64,000 bases of DNA from an uncultured Clostridia bacterium (GTDB lineage: Bacteria > Bacillota > Clostridia > UBA1381): contig CAUGRT010000008.1 in NCBI GenBank assembly GCA_959602045.1, positions 1 through 64,000 of the forward strand. Direction: 5' to 3'. This document shows positions 1-7,971 of this stretch, in pieces. The first letter of the stretch is position 1; each line of letters begins with the position of its first letter. The notes under the pieces are model-generated. The model saw only the letters and a program-made list of their open reading frames with translations. It did no database searches and was not told where the DNA came from. The position numbers and the translations under genes are program-made.

Positions 1-37
1 TAATCTGACGATTTTTTCAACACTTTTTTATGAATTT

Positions 38-955
38 TTAGAGGTTACCATAAATGTACTCATCATAACTGTGGGTACTTTCGTAATTTGAGATTTTATC
101 CGACAATTCCTGTTCCATTGCTTTATACCTTTCTTCCGCTGCAAGCATTTCGCTGTCCTCGCTCGGATATGTAGAGCTTGCTATCGCCGATGTTGCACCT
201 TGAAACATAACGGAGCAGGAGGAGCAGATACAGCAAATTATAACGATAACGGCAGCAATACCGCCGATAATCGCAAATGCCGTTTTATGATGCCCCACAA
301 ATTCAGCAATCTTTTTTGAAGTATCCGCGGTCTTTTTGGACGCTTCTTTGGTAATCTCTGTCGCTTTCTTTGTTGTTGATCCACTTTTTTTGGCTTTTGC
401 ATATTCCTTTTTGATGGCTTTTTTCTGCTGCCGTTTGGATTGAGGATTAGAGCCGGAGTTGTCACGCGACTGATATTTAGCCTGTTTGTTAAGAGCAGTA
501 ATATTAGCCTTATCCGCTTGTTTCTCTGCTCTTTCCGCATTCTTATAGGGTTTCAGCTTTGATGAACGGTTTGCAAATTGTGCAGCTCTTATGCTTGTAT
601 CAGCGGTTTTCTCTACACTGTGCGTTATGTTCGTTGCCGCACTGTCGTCCTCGTTATCTCGAAGTATGTTTACGGCAGCGCCCGCCGCAAATTGTGCGGG
701 TGCTGTCCTTACTTCCGATTTCAATTGAGATGACGGCTTCTTTTTATCGACTTCCTCGAACATAATCTTTGTCTTGACCTTACCGCTTTTTTCATCGATA
801 ATCCACTGTTTTTTCTTTATCCTTTTCTTCGGAATGTTCGCCTCGGCTTTCTCAAGTTTTGCGATTGATTTATCTGCTTTCTTGACAGCCCTTTTAAGTT
901 CGGGCGTATTCCGTTCTTCGTCGGTAAACAGCAGTTTTGGAGATCTTTTCGCCAC
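38..955 (-). CDS. CD1108-family mobile-element protein, N-terminal part, apparently truncated
   Basis: This 305-residue protein starts at a GTG. It has a long Lys/Ala/Ser-rich basic cytoplasmic region (about residues 1-220), one membrane segment (about 224-250, AFAIIGGIAAVIVIICCIC) and a short outside stretch ending in YDEYIYGNL. The basic region plus one membrane segment is how the CD1108-type proteins of Tn1549-like elements begin. As I remember the family, they continue after a YDEY-like motif into an extracellular cell-wall lytic domain that opens a path for the conjugation channel. Here a stop follows at once and the next 37 bases are AT-rich. Either an insertion has interrupted the gene or the element end lies here. 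It is last in the transfer operon, 37 bp below the 134-residue gene. The truncation is inferred from memory of the family. Confidence 0.6.
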   Translation of the reverse strand: MAKRSPKLLFTDEERNTPELKRAVKKADKSIAKLEKAEANIPKKRIKKKQWIIDEKSGKVKTKIMFEEVDKKKPSSQLKSEVRTAPAQFAAGAAVNILRDNEDDSAATNITHSVEKTADTSIRAAQFANRSSKLKPYKNAERAEKQADKANITALNKQAKYQSRDNSGSNPQSKRQQKKAIKKEYAKAKKSGSTTKKATEITKEASKKTADTSKKIAEFVGHHKTAFAIIGGIAAVIVIICCICSSCSVMFQGATSAIASSTYPSEDSEMLAAEERYKAMEQELSDKISNYESTHSYDEYIYGNL

Positions 956-992
956 CTGTTACCACCGCCTTGTCTGAATTTGTTTTTCATAA

Positions 993-1397
993 TCATTCAT
1001 CATCCTCATCATCGTAATTGCTGCTCGCATTCTCTGAGTGTCCCTCGTTAATATAAATATCAGCAGAGATTGAAACAGGCTTATCCGAAACCAGTATTCC
1101 GGCAATCTTATCTAAAAACTCTTTTAAATCAGAACCGGAAGGAATATCGGCACCGTTGTATTCATCCATATCTGCCGGACACTGCTCACACGGGACTTCC
1201 GCTTCCATACCGATACTCCTCATAGTCTGATAGATACCGTTGCTTGTTGCTCCGATATTAGCCGAAAGCCTTTTAAGGTTTGCGGTCATTTTATATCCGG
1301 GTAAGCTTCTGATACCGTCGTTAAGCTCCTGAATCATAGTGTATAAAAGGTCTGCACTCTCCATAATAATCTGCATTGTTTCGTAGTTGTAGTTCAT
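993..1397 (-). CDS. Hypothetical conjugative-element protein, 134 aa
   Basis: I do not recognise a named family. The protein is soluble with no signal peptide or membrane segment. The first 70 residues look helical. The middle has a CEQC pair (two cysteines), and the C-terminus is very acidic (YDDEDDE). The start is well supported by GGAGG eight bases before the ATG. It lies between virB4 and the CD1108-like gene, a place where Tn1549-like elements often carry a small accessory protein. A role in transfer is inferred only from its place in the operon. Confidence 0.65.
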   Translation of the reverse strand: MNYNYETMQIIMESADLLYTMIQELNDGIRSLPGYKMTANLKRLSANIGATSNGIYQTMRSIGMEAEVPCEQCPADMDEYNGADIPSGSDLKEFLDKIAGILVSDKPVSISADIYINEGHSENASSNYDDEDDE

Positions 1398-1466
1398 ATT
1401 GTAATCCTCCTTATAAAATCCTTGTTTGTAAATACCTCTAATTTGTTATCTGTACAATCCATCTCA

Positions 1467-3851
1467 TCACGACCTTTCAGTCTGCTCTTGAGGCTTGGTT
1501 GTCATTATACCGTAGAGCTTTGTATCCTTGGGGAAACGGTCAACAAACGGCAATATCGTACTGCCGTAAAACAGCAAGCCTTCGCCCTCACTTGAATGAG
1601 TAACATAGGATAGCTGATGATTTGAGATATTTAATTGCTTTGCGAGAATTTGTCTGTCACCCTGTGCTTGATTTAGCATATATACATAATCAGAGTTTTC
1701 AAAGATGTTCTCCACCTCACGGCTTGATAACAGGTCTTTGACATTCTGCGTAATACCTGTCGGAATACCGCCCCATTTACGGAAACGCTTCCAAATTTCA
1801 ACTGTGTATGCCGCCGTCTGTTCTTCTTTTAACAGCAAGTGCATCTCATCAATATAGTAACGTGTGGATTTATGTGCTTCACGATTTACGGTTACTCTGT
1901 TCCATACCTGATCCTGAACGATAAGCATACCTATCTTTTTAAGCTGTTTGCCAAGCTCCTTAATATCGTAACTCACAACTCTGCTATGAATATTTACGTT
2001 TGTCCTGTGGTTGAATACATTAAGTGAGCCTGTTACATAGATTTCAAGTGCGGTAGCTATATACTGTGCTTCTTTCTCGTCCTGCTTACGGAGTTCATTG
2101 TATAAGTCCTCCAAAATAGGCATATTCTCAGGCTTCGGATCGTTTAAATAATCTCTGTAAATCAGCCTTACGCAACGGTCAATAATCGTCTTTTCAACAG
2201 GCTGCAAGCCCTCTTTGCCTCCGACAATCAGTTCACAAAGCGAGAGTATGAAGTCTGATTTCAAGGACAGCGGATTTTCTTCCTCCGAATAGTTTAAATT
2301 TAAATCCATCGGATTTATAAAATCCCCCGAAGTCGGAGAGATTTTTATGACCTGTCCGTGCAGTCTTTCTACAAGCGAACCGTACTCTGCTTCAGGATCA
2401 CAGATGATAATATCGTCCTCGGTGACGAGAAAAACATTTGCAATTTCTCTCTTTGCCGAAAAAGATTTACCGGAACCCGGTGTGCCGAGTATAAGCCCGT
2501 TTGGATTTTTAAGAAGTTTTCGGTCAACCATAATCAGGTTATTTGAAAGTGCGTTAATACCGCAATACAGAGCTTCTTTTCCCGTTTGGAACAGTTCTTG
2601 TGTGGTAAAGGGTATAAAAATAGCGACGCTTGATGTAGTTAAGCCCCGCTGTATTTCGATTAAGTTTTTACCGAGAGGAAGAGAAGACATCAACGCTTCT
2701 TCCTGCCTGAAATCAAGTCGTTCCAAAGTACAGTTGTATTTCTGTGCAATGGATTTTGCCTGAAATACATTACTGTCCAGCTTTCGCTTTGTATCGCCGA
2801 GATTTACGACAATGAATGTCATAAGAAACATTCGCTCATTTCGGCTTTGTAAGTCCTGCAAGAGCTTTTTTGCCTCAGAGCCGTAAGTGGCAAGGTCTGA
2901 CGGAATAATATCCATATCATAGCCTGCACGAACAGCTTTCTTCTGTTCCTCGATTTTCATCTTATCAAGGTCGGTTATTTTACGTTTGATTGTCTTAATA
3001 GCCTTCACCTGATCTACCGACTGAATATGCATAGAAACAATAACGGAGCTTTGCATATCAAGAAAATCCGCAAGCATTCTGTCCGACAATTCCGGTGCAA
3101 GTATCTGTAAGAAATATGCACTTCCGAATTTGCTTCCAACCTTAAAAGCATATCCGTTCCTAAATTCAAAGGAAGTAGGAGCTATAAAGTCCTTGGCAGA
3201 CAAGCCTGTTTTCGGAAGCCAATCCCATGAGAAGCGAAACGGATCGGTTGCGTCAAGATGGAACATATCGTACATTACCTTCAGCCGTTCTGTACCGTTT
3301 AACGGAGCAGCGGCTACGCCGAGCTTCTTAAAGTTATTGAGAATATCGGTTTCGATACGCTCTATGCGCGGCTTTGCTGCTTTGATATTATCGGCTTCTA
3401 TGCCGAAAGTAATATACTTTGTCTTGATAAGTCCGTTATTGCCCCTTGCAAGCCTGTCCTGAAGCATTTCCGTGTATTCCTCACGAATTTCATCAAAGTC
3501 GTCGCCCTGCGGTGGGATAATAAGCTGTCGGGAAAAGCTGTCGTCCTTTGCGGACAGGTTCATAAATGACAGTTCAAAATTTACTGAGCTGTCAAAGTAG
3601 TTTAAAAAATCGCTCCACCCATCAAAAATAGCCGTTTTATCCTCATTCTGATTAAGCTGATAGTTAATATCCTGAAAGCGAATGGTTTTTGTGTAATAGT
3701 TGTCGCTGACCTTGCATATTCCGTCACGAAACATCTGCTGAAACGGAATACTAGCTTGAGCCGACATCTGTTTCTTGTCTTCTTTTTTTGCCTTACGGAT
3801 AGCCGTATCAATGGCGTTTTTGTCCGCACGGCTTAGATTTTTTGTGTACAA
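1467..3851 (-). CDS. VirB4/TraE-type conjugation ATPase
   Basis: This is the energising ATPase of the type IV secretion channel of the element. It has the VirB4 layout: an N-terminal CagE/TrbE-like half, then a P-loop NTPase with Walker A GTPGSGKSFSAKRE near residue 455 and a Walker B-like region with YYIDEMHLLL. The open frame extends to 3899, but the best start is TTG at 3851. AAAAGGAGG lies nine bases before it, and the resulting N-terminus (YTKNLSRADKNAID) matches where this family normally begins. That gives 794 residues and a 44-bp overlap with the prgI gene, so the two are probably translationally coupled. The ATPase motifs are intact. Identification is firm and the start is likely. 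Confidence 0.93.
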   Translation of the reverse strand: MYTKNLSRADKNAIDTAIRKAKKEDKKQMSAQASIPFQQMFRDGICKVSDNYYTKTIRFQDINYQLNQNEDKTAIFDGWSDFLNYFDSSVNFELSFMNLSAKDDSFSRQLIIPPQGDDFDEIREEYTEMLQDRLARGNNGLIKTKYITFGIEADNIKAAKPRIERIETDILNNFKKLGVAAAPLNGTERLKVMYDMFHLDATDPFRFSWDWLPKTGLSAKDFIAPTSFEFRNGYAFKVGSKFGSAYFLQILAPELSDRMLADFLDMQSSVIVSMHIQSVDQVKAIKTIKRKITDLDKMKIEEQKKAVRAGYDMDIIPSDLATYGSEAKKLLQDLQSRNERMFLMTFIVVNLGDTKRKLDSNVFQAKSIAQKYNCTLERLDFRQEEALMSSLPLGKNLIEIQRGLTTSSVAIFIPFTTQELFQTGKEALYCGINALSNNLIMVDRKLLKNPNGLILGTPGSGKSFSAKREIANVFLVTEDDIIICDPEAEYGSLVERLHGQVIKISPTSGDFINPMDLNLNYSEEENPLSLKSDFILSLCELIVGGKEGLQPVEKTIIDRCVRLIYRDYLNDPKPENMPILEDLYNELRKQDEKEAQYIATALEIYVTGSLNVFNHRTNVNIHSRVVSYDIKELGKQLKKIGMLIVQDQVWNRVTVNREAHKSTRYYIDEMHLLLKEEQTAAYTVEIWKRFRKWGGIPTGITQNVKDLLSSREVENIFENSDYVYMLNQAQGDRQILAKQLNISNHQLSYVTHSSEGEGLLFYGSTILPFVDRFPKDTKLYGIMTTKPQEQTERS

Positions 3852-4203
3852 TGTTTGTAACCTCCTTTTCAAGTTCTTCCTGTCTGTGTAAGCAATCATA
3901 AAAATTGTTTGTCATATACGGTCGCTCCTTAGGACGAAGAAAGCATACATCAATGATATTTTTCAGCACCTTTTCAAGCGGCTGTCCGTGCTTTTCATAT
4001 AGTGCAAGCATAAAACAAGGAAGCATCACAATAATCATAAGCATTGCCGAAACACTTGTACCAAGTGCACTCTTTGTAAGAAAGAATATAGGCAAGCCGA
4101 TAACAATGCCCAAGCCGAAGCATATAAGCTGTCGTTTTGTAAGGTTGAACATTACTTTTGTTTTGACCTTTGTTAAGTCCTTTGGTACAGGTACATAAGC
4201 CAT
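3808..4203 (-). CDS. PrgI-family membrane protein
   Basis: This small inner-membrane component of Gram-positive conjugation channels belongs to the VirB3-like PrgI family. The N-terminus VPVPKDLTKVKTKVMFNLTKRQ is the family hallmark. Two hydrophobic segments follow (about residues 28-46 and 50-68), then a basic tail with FLRPKERPYMTNN. At 131 residues it has the usual length. GGAGG lies seven bases before the ATG. The gene sits between the TrbL-like gene (18 bp upstream) and virB4, whose ribosome-binding site lies inside its 3' end. This order is typical of Tn1549/CTn-type elements. Confidence 0.9.
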   Translation of the reverse strand: MAYVPVPKDLTKVKTKVMFNLTKRQLICFGLGIVIGLPIFFLTKSALGTSVSAMLMIIVMLPCFMLALYEKHGQPLEKVLKNIIDVCFLRPKERPYMTNNFYDCLHRQEELEKEVTNIVHKKSKPCGQKRH

Positions 4204-4220
4204 CTAAATTCCTCCTTCCC

Positions 4221-5090
4221 TTAATGCGCATTAAACACGCTTTTTGCAAGCGAGCCGGTTTTGAATAGGGTAAAGCACAAAAGAACTGTATAGCCCATAC
4301 ACGACCAGATAGCCGTGCTGACATTGGTGTCCACAATCATATTTTGAACCAACACCGCATAAATCGCTATACATATCATAATTAAAAAGCCCTGAAAACC
4401 CAATGCAAACAAACTTCTTAAATAGTTCTGTCCCATCTGTCCCCATTCGCGATTGACCATTGTGGACATCGGAATAGGAGCAACCGAAGTTACAAGATAT
4501 ATCTCAATCATTCGTCCGTAAGCTATGATAAAAATGCAAATTGATAATGCCCACATCGTAATACCGACAATGAACGATTGCAGCCAAAGTCCCAACAGCT
4601 CTCCAATGCCCATTGCTTGCAGTCTTGTTTCAAGGTCTGCAAAATGTGAAGCAATATCAATATTCAATGTACCGTTTATAATGCCGGATGAACGGCTTAT
4701 TACATTTTGGGCTACATCAAATACTCCCATTACCAAATCCCAAGTATGGGAAACAATAAGAACCGCACAGGCTGTCTTGAATATCCATTTAAAAAACATC
4801 CAAGTATCAACATCGTGTAGATTATTCCTGTCGGTGATAAGCTGTATCAGCTCTAAAGTCATTACCAAAGCAAGTATTACACCTGCTATTGGCAAAATCA
4901 CATTATCCGACAGGTTTTTTATCATATTGAAAATGTTGCCGTTCCAAGTCTGTGGAGTAGAACCTATTTGCGTACTGATTTCTGAAACCTTTGCATTGAC
5001 ATTATCAAATAGCCCGGACAAATTGTTCATTATGCCATCGACAAGAAGGTTTTTTATCCATTCGGTGAATTTATCAAAAATATAATCCAA
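4221..5090 (-). CDS. TrbL/VirB6-like conjugation channel protein
   Basis: This 289-residue polytopic membrane protein probably forms part of the transfer pore. The N-terminal 60 residues are amphipathic (DYIFDKFTEWIKNLLVDGI), followed by about five or six membrane segments between residues 60 and 280. This is the profile of the CD1112/TrbL-like proteins of Clostridial conjugative elements. The start is a TTG at 5090 behind AGGAGG, and no in-frame ATG is better placed. It is followed 17 bp later by prgI. Function is assigned by family resemblance and operon position, since the family has no catalytic motif. Confidence 0.83.
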   Translation of the reverse strand: MDYIFDKFTEWIKNLLVDGIMNNLSGLFDNVNAKVSEISTQIGSTPQTWNGNIFNMIKNLSDNVILPIAGVILALVMTLELIQLITDRNNLHDVDTWMFFKWIFKTACAVLIVSHTWDLVMGVFDVAQNVISRSSGIINGTLNIDIASHFADLETRLQAMGIGELLGLWLQSFIVGITMWALSICIFIIAYGRMIEIYLVTSVAPIPMSTMVNREWGQMGQNYLRSLFALGFQGFLIMICIAIYAVLVQNMIVDTNVSTAIWSCMGYTVLLCFTLFKTGSLAKSVFNAH

Positions 5091-5141
5091 CGAGTTTTCC
5101 TCCTTTCTACACTAACACAAATCCTCGCGGATTTGCTCGCT

Positions 5142-5162
5142 ACAACTTGCCTTGCAAGTTGT
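5142..5162. repeat. Short hairpin shared by two element intergenic gaps (copy 1)
   Basis: ACAACTTGC and GCAAGTTGT face each other across a two-base loop and are preceded by TTTGCT-CGCT. Nearly the same module occurs at 7881-7901 (TTTGCT-ATGCT then ACAACTTGC..GCAAGTTGT). Both lie directly upstream of a rho-independent-like hairpin in gaps of the element's operon. Confidence 0.6.
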
Positions 5163-5172
5163 TCACCTTTCA

Positions 5173-5204
5173 AAAGCCCCCACAACAGATATTGCAGGGG
5201 CTTT
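5173..5204 (-). terminator. Hairpin downstream of the Maff2 gene
   Basis: AAAGCCCC at 5173-5180 pairs with GGGGCTTT at 5197-5204. It lies 15 bp beyond the stop of the Maff2 gene on the minus strand. There is only a short T run, so it may cause partial termination or protect mRNA 3' ends, favouring Maff2 over the channel genes below. Confidence 0.6.
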
Positions 5205-5218
5205 ACCGTCCGTGCTCT

Positions 5219-5434
5219 TTAGTTGAACAATCCTGACAGAAGCGGTACTAACGTCATTCCGATAAGTGCTACGCCTCCGCCTGCCATAAGCTGTTTCATG
5301 CCCTGTGATTTTGCACCGGGGTTATCATTACCATATCCTTCCATAAGGTTAATAGCACCCCAAATACCAAGTCCTGCTCCGAGAGCTATTACAAGTGTTT
5401 GCAGTACAGTTACTGCTGAGTTAAAAAATGCCAT
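5219..5434 (-). CDS. Maff2-family small membrane protein
   Basis: This 71-residue protein has two hydrophobic helices (about residues 8-30 and 46-68) around a glycine-rich loop, with GAINLMEGYGNDNPGAKSQGMKQLMAGGG in the middle. That matches the Maff2/CD1113 proteins found upstream of TrbL-like genes in Tn1549-type elements. It resembles VirB2-type pilin-like subunits in size and topology, which suggests an abundant channel or surface component, though this is inference. GGAGG lies nine bases before the ATG. The hairpin just below its stop would fit higher expression than its neighbours. Confidence 0.85.
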   Translation of the reverse strand: MAFFNSAVTVLQTLVIALGAGLGIWGAINLMEGYGNDNPGAKSQGMKQLMAGGGVALIGMTLVPLLSGLFN

Positions 5435-5554
5435 AATGCGTTTTCCTCCTTAAATTCGAAAATGTTTAATTTGTGTATTGCAAAAAATATCTTATGTCTT
5501 GTGTCGTATCTATGTGAACAACCACTGAATTAAAAAATTCAAACGGTTGGAATT

Positions 5555-7354
5555 TTAGCTGACGCTGACCTCAAAGGTTTCATAAGTCTCATCGTCCTTA
5601 ACCTTTAATCTGCATTTTAGATATTTCCCTATGTCAAAAGCATTTTTCGGGTTTGCATCCGATAAATATTTATATTTCGGATGTTTCGTAATATCGTACT
5701 TATCAGACTTAAACGGGCGTACACCTCGAAGCTGCAAGATACATTTACCGCCGTCAAGAACGGATAATTCGTCAACGGAAGCAAGGTCTTTGCCAAGCTT
5801 TTGATAATTCAGACTGTGCGAAACCTCTCTGCCGCGACTTTCGCCTGTGTTGTAGGTGTCTATCGTTTCCTTACCGAGCGACTGATTCAGCTCTTTGAGC
5901 GTTGTAGGCTCTTTTCCGCCAAGGAATATGGAAGTGTCGCAGTTGCCGATTATTGTATCGGCGCTTTCTTTATACAATGCTTTGAGCTGGCTTTGCGCCT
6001 GAAGCACAAGACACGCCGATATTTCTCTTGAACGAATAGTCGCCATCAGCTTTTCAAGGTTTGGTATCTGACCGATGTTCGCACACTCGTCTATAAGGCA
6101 TCGGACGTGAACGGGAAGTCTGCCGCCGTAAACATCGTCTGCTTTTTCGCATAACAGATTAAAAAGCTGCGAATAAATCATAGCTATAAGGAAATTAAAT
6201 GTTGTGTCCGTGTCCGACATTATGAGGAACAATGCTGTCTTTTGATAACGCTTGTCATTCTTGTCCTTTTCGTTGATAAATATCTTATCGCCGAGGGTGT
6301 CAAGTTCCAATTCATCATACATTGTAATCTCTCTAAGCTCCGAAATATCGAACGGTGCAAGACGCGCACCGCAGGAAATATTTATGGACTTAGCCGTTTT
6401 ACCCGCAGCAAGCTTATACTTCTTGTATTGCCTTACCGCAAAATGCTCCGGTTCTCTTGCTTCCAATTCCTCAAATGCAAGGTCAACATTATTCTTGAAG
6501 TTCTCATCATCCTCACGAACCTCCATAGCATTGATAAATGCAACAAGTGTTGCAAGGTTTTGCTCTTCGGGCGGAGCTTCGTACCATATTAATCCTATTA
6601 AGGCACAATACAGCAGTGTTTCGGCTTTCACCCAAAAATCATCCCCGCCTTTACCTTCGCCTTTGGTATTGGTAATCAGTGTTGTTACAAGCTTCAAAAT
6701 ATCCTTTTCGCTGTGGATATATGCAAAAGGATTATAGTGCATTGATTTTTTGAAGTTGATAGTGTTAAACACCTTTATACGGTAGCCGTTCTCTTGCAGG
6801 AGCTTTCCGCACTCAACAAGGATACTGCCTTTCGGATCGGTAACTACATAGCTTGAGTGCATTTGCATAAGATTGGGCTTTATGAAAAACCTTGTTTTAC
6901 CCGAACCCGAACCACCTATGACAAGCACATTTTTATTTCTTGCCGTTTTCGGATCTTTCGGGCGGCTGTTCATTGTGAGCCGTTCCGTTTGAGTGAGCAA
7001 TATGTTATTTTCAAAGACGGGATCAATATATGGTGCTATATCATCGTGAGTGCCCCAACGTGCCGAACCGTATTCCTCATTCTTACGGAATTTTTTTGCG
7101 TTTTTTCCTTTCACATATACCGCAATTCGTATTATCGCAGCAAGCGCAATTCCTAAAAATAGATCTGTCGGATTAAAACTTGGCAGAATTGATGAGAACG
7201 CATTGCCGTATCCGATATTAAAGTGAAGAAATTTCTTAGACAAGTCTGCACCCGGAGAAAGTCTAAAGCCCTGTCCGATTTTTGTGGCGAACAGGGCTAT
7301 GACGAGATATGGAATATTGGTTAAAATCAGCTTTTTGTAGTTTATTTGCTTCAT
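5555..7354 (-). CDS. VirD4/TraG-type type IV coupling protein
   Basis: This ATPase links the relaxase-DNA complex to the conjugation channel. Two N-terminal membrane segments (about residues 10-28 and 64-80) are followed by a motor domain with Walker A GGSGSGKTRF at about 147-156, YVVTDPKGS soon after, and Walker B-like CLIDECANIGQIPNLEKL near residue 415. At 599 residues it has the normal length for VirD4-like proteins of Gram-positive elements. Its ATG overlaps the stop of pcfB by four bases (ATGA), so it is coupled to that accessory factor. All motor motifs are present and I see no damage. Confidence 0.95.
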   Translation of the reverse strand: MKQINYKKLILTNIPYLVIALFATKIGQGFRLSPGADLSKKFLHFNIGYGNAFSSILPSFNPTDLFLGIALAAIIRIAVYVKGKNAKKFRKNEEYGSARWGTHDDIAPYIDPVFENNILLTQTERLTMNSRPKDPKTARNKNVLVIGGSGSGKTRFFIKPNLMQMHSSYVVTDPKGSILVECGKLLQENGYRIKVFNTINFKKSMHYNPFAYIHSEKDILKLVTTLITNTKGEGKGGDDFWVKAETLLYCALIGLIWYEAPPEEQNLATLVAFINAMEVREDDENFKNNVDLAFEELEAREPEHFAVRQYKKYKLAAGKTAKSINISCGARLAPFDISELREITMYDELELDTLGDKIFINEKDKNDKRYQKTALFLIMSDTDTTFNFLIAMIYSQLFNLLCEKADDVYGGRLPVHVRCLIDECANIGQIPNLEKLMATIRSREISACLVLQAQSQLKALYKESADTIIGNCDTSIFLGGKEPTTLKELNQSLGKETIDTYNTGESRGREVSHSLNYQKLGKDLASVDELSVLDGGKCILQLRGVRPFKSDKYDITKHPKYKYLSDANPKNAFDIGKYLKCRLKVKDDETYETFEVSVS

Positions 7355-7836
7355 AAATCCAACTCCTTATTTTTGTTTCTGACCTTCGGCTCTCTGTTCT
7401 TGACAAGCTCTCCGAGTGATTTGAGCTTTTTAAGCAACGACGGCTTGCTCTGCTTTTGGAGCTGTTTGTTTGCATATTCATTCATCGCGGCATTAAGCGC
7501 ATCACCGTCTCTTGCCTTAAAGAAAACAAGATACTTTGGAATCTCTGAGGATTTATCCTTTTTTACGGCATAATCTACTCCGTATTTTCGGGCTATTCTC
7601 TCAAAATCCTTGATACTTTTGTCTTCTATCTCCACATTTGTAACACCTTGATTTTGCCCTATAAGCTGTTTTACGGATTGTTTGCCTGTCGGCTTTACAT
7701 CCTTGTATGCCTTTCCTTGTGATTTGGCTTTTTGATATGCAAGATACTTGCGCAACGCTTCTTTCAAAACTCTACCTGTCATTTTTGTTGCATTGATTGA
7801 TAATGTAACTGTCCTGTTTTCAACTTCCTCCTGCAT
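7351..7836 (-). CDS. PcfB-family relaxosome accessory protein
   Basis: PcfB-type proteins (DUF3801) bind the relaxase and help it dock on the VirD4 coupling protein. In other elements too they are encoded directly upstream of VirD4. This protein has the family N-terminus EEVENRTVTLSINATKMTGR and the central FERIARKYGVDYAVKKDK with YLVFFKARDGDALNAA, then a basic C-terminus. The start is the ATG at 7836, because GGAGG lies eight bases before it. An upstream in-frame GTG overlaps that ribosome-binding site. The length is 161 residues. The stop overlaps the virD4 start. Confidence 0.88.
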   Translation of the reverse strand: MQEEVENRTVTLSINATKMTGRVLKEALRKYLAYQKAKSQGKAYKDVKPTGKQSVKQLIGQNQGVTNVEIEDKSIKDFERIARKYGVDYAVKKDKSSEIPKYLVFFKARDGDALNAAMNEYANKQLQKQSKPSLLKKLKSLGELVKNREPKVRNKNKELDL

Positions 7837-7880
7837 AGATTTCACCTCCTACGCTACGCAAAACTTAGTTTTGCTATGCT

Positions 7881-7901
7881 ACAACTTGCAAGCAAGTTGT
7901 T
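7881..7901. repeat. Short hairpin shared by two element intergenic gaps (copy 2)
   Basis: ACAACTTGC and GCAAGTTGT are separated by two bases. This is the partner of the module at 5142-5162, with similar flanking bases. It sits between the terminator of the giant surface gene and pcfB. Confidence 0.6.
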
Positions 7902-7924
7902 TGCCTCCGCCAACAATATAAAAA

Positions 7925-7952
7925 GGAGCAACCGATATTTTTCAATTGCTCC
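7925..7952 (-). terminator. Rho-independent terminator of the giant surface-protein gene
   Basis: On the minus strand GGAGCAA and TTGCTCC form a seven-base-pair stem followed by TTTTT. It lies 20 bp below the stop of the 1820-residue gene and separates that cargo gene from the pcfB-virD4 transfer operon. Confidence 0.8.
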
Positions 7953-7971
7953 GATTTATACTGTATTCAAT

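Noticed and set aside
3852..3899. Longer VirB4 start at ATG 3899
   Set aside because: It has no ribosome-binding site, whereas TTG 3851 has AAAAGGAGG at good spacing and fits the family N-terminus.
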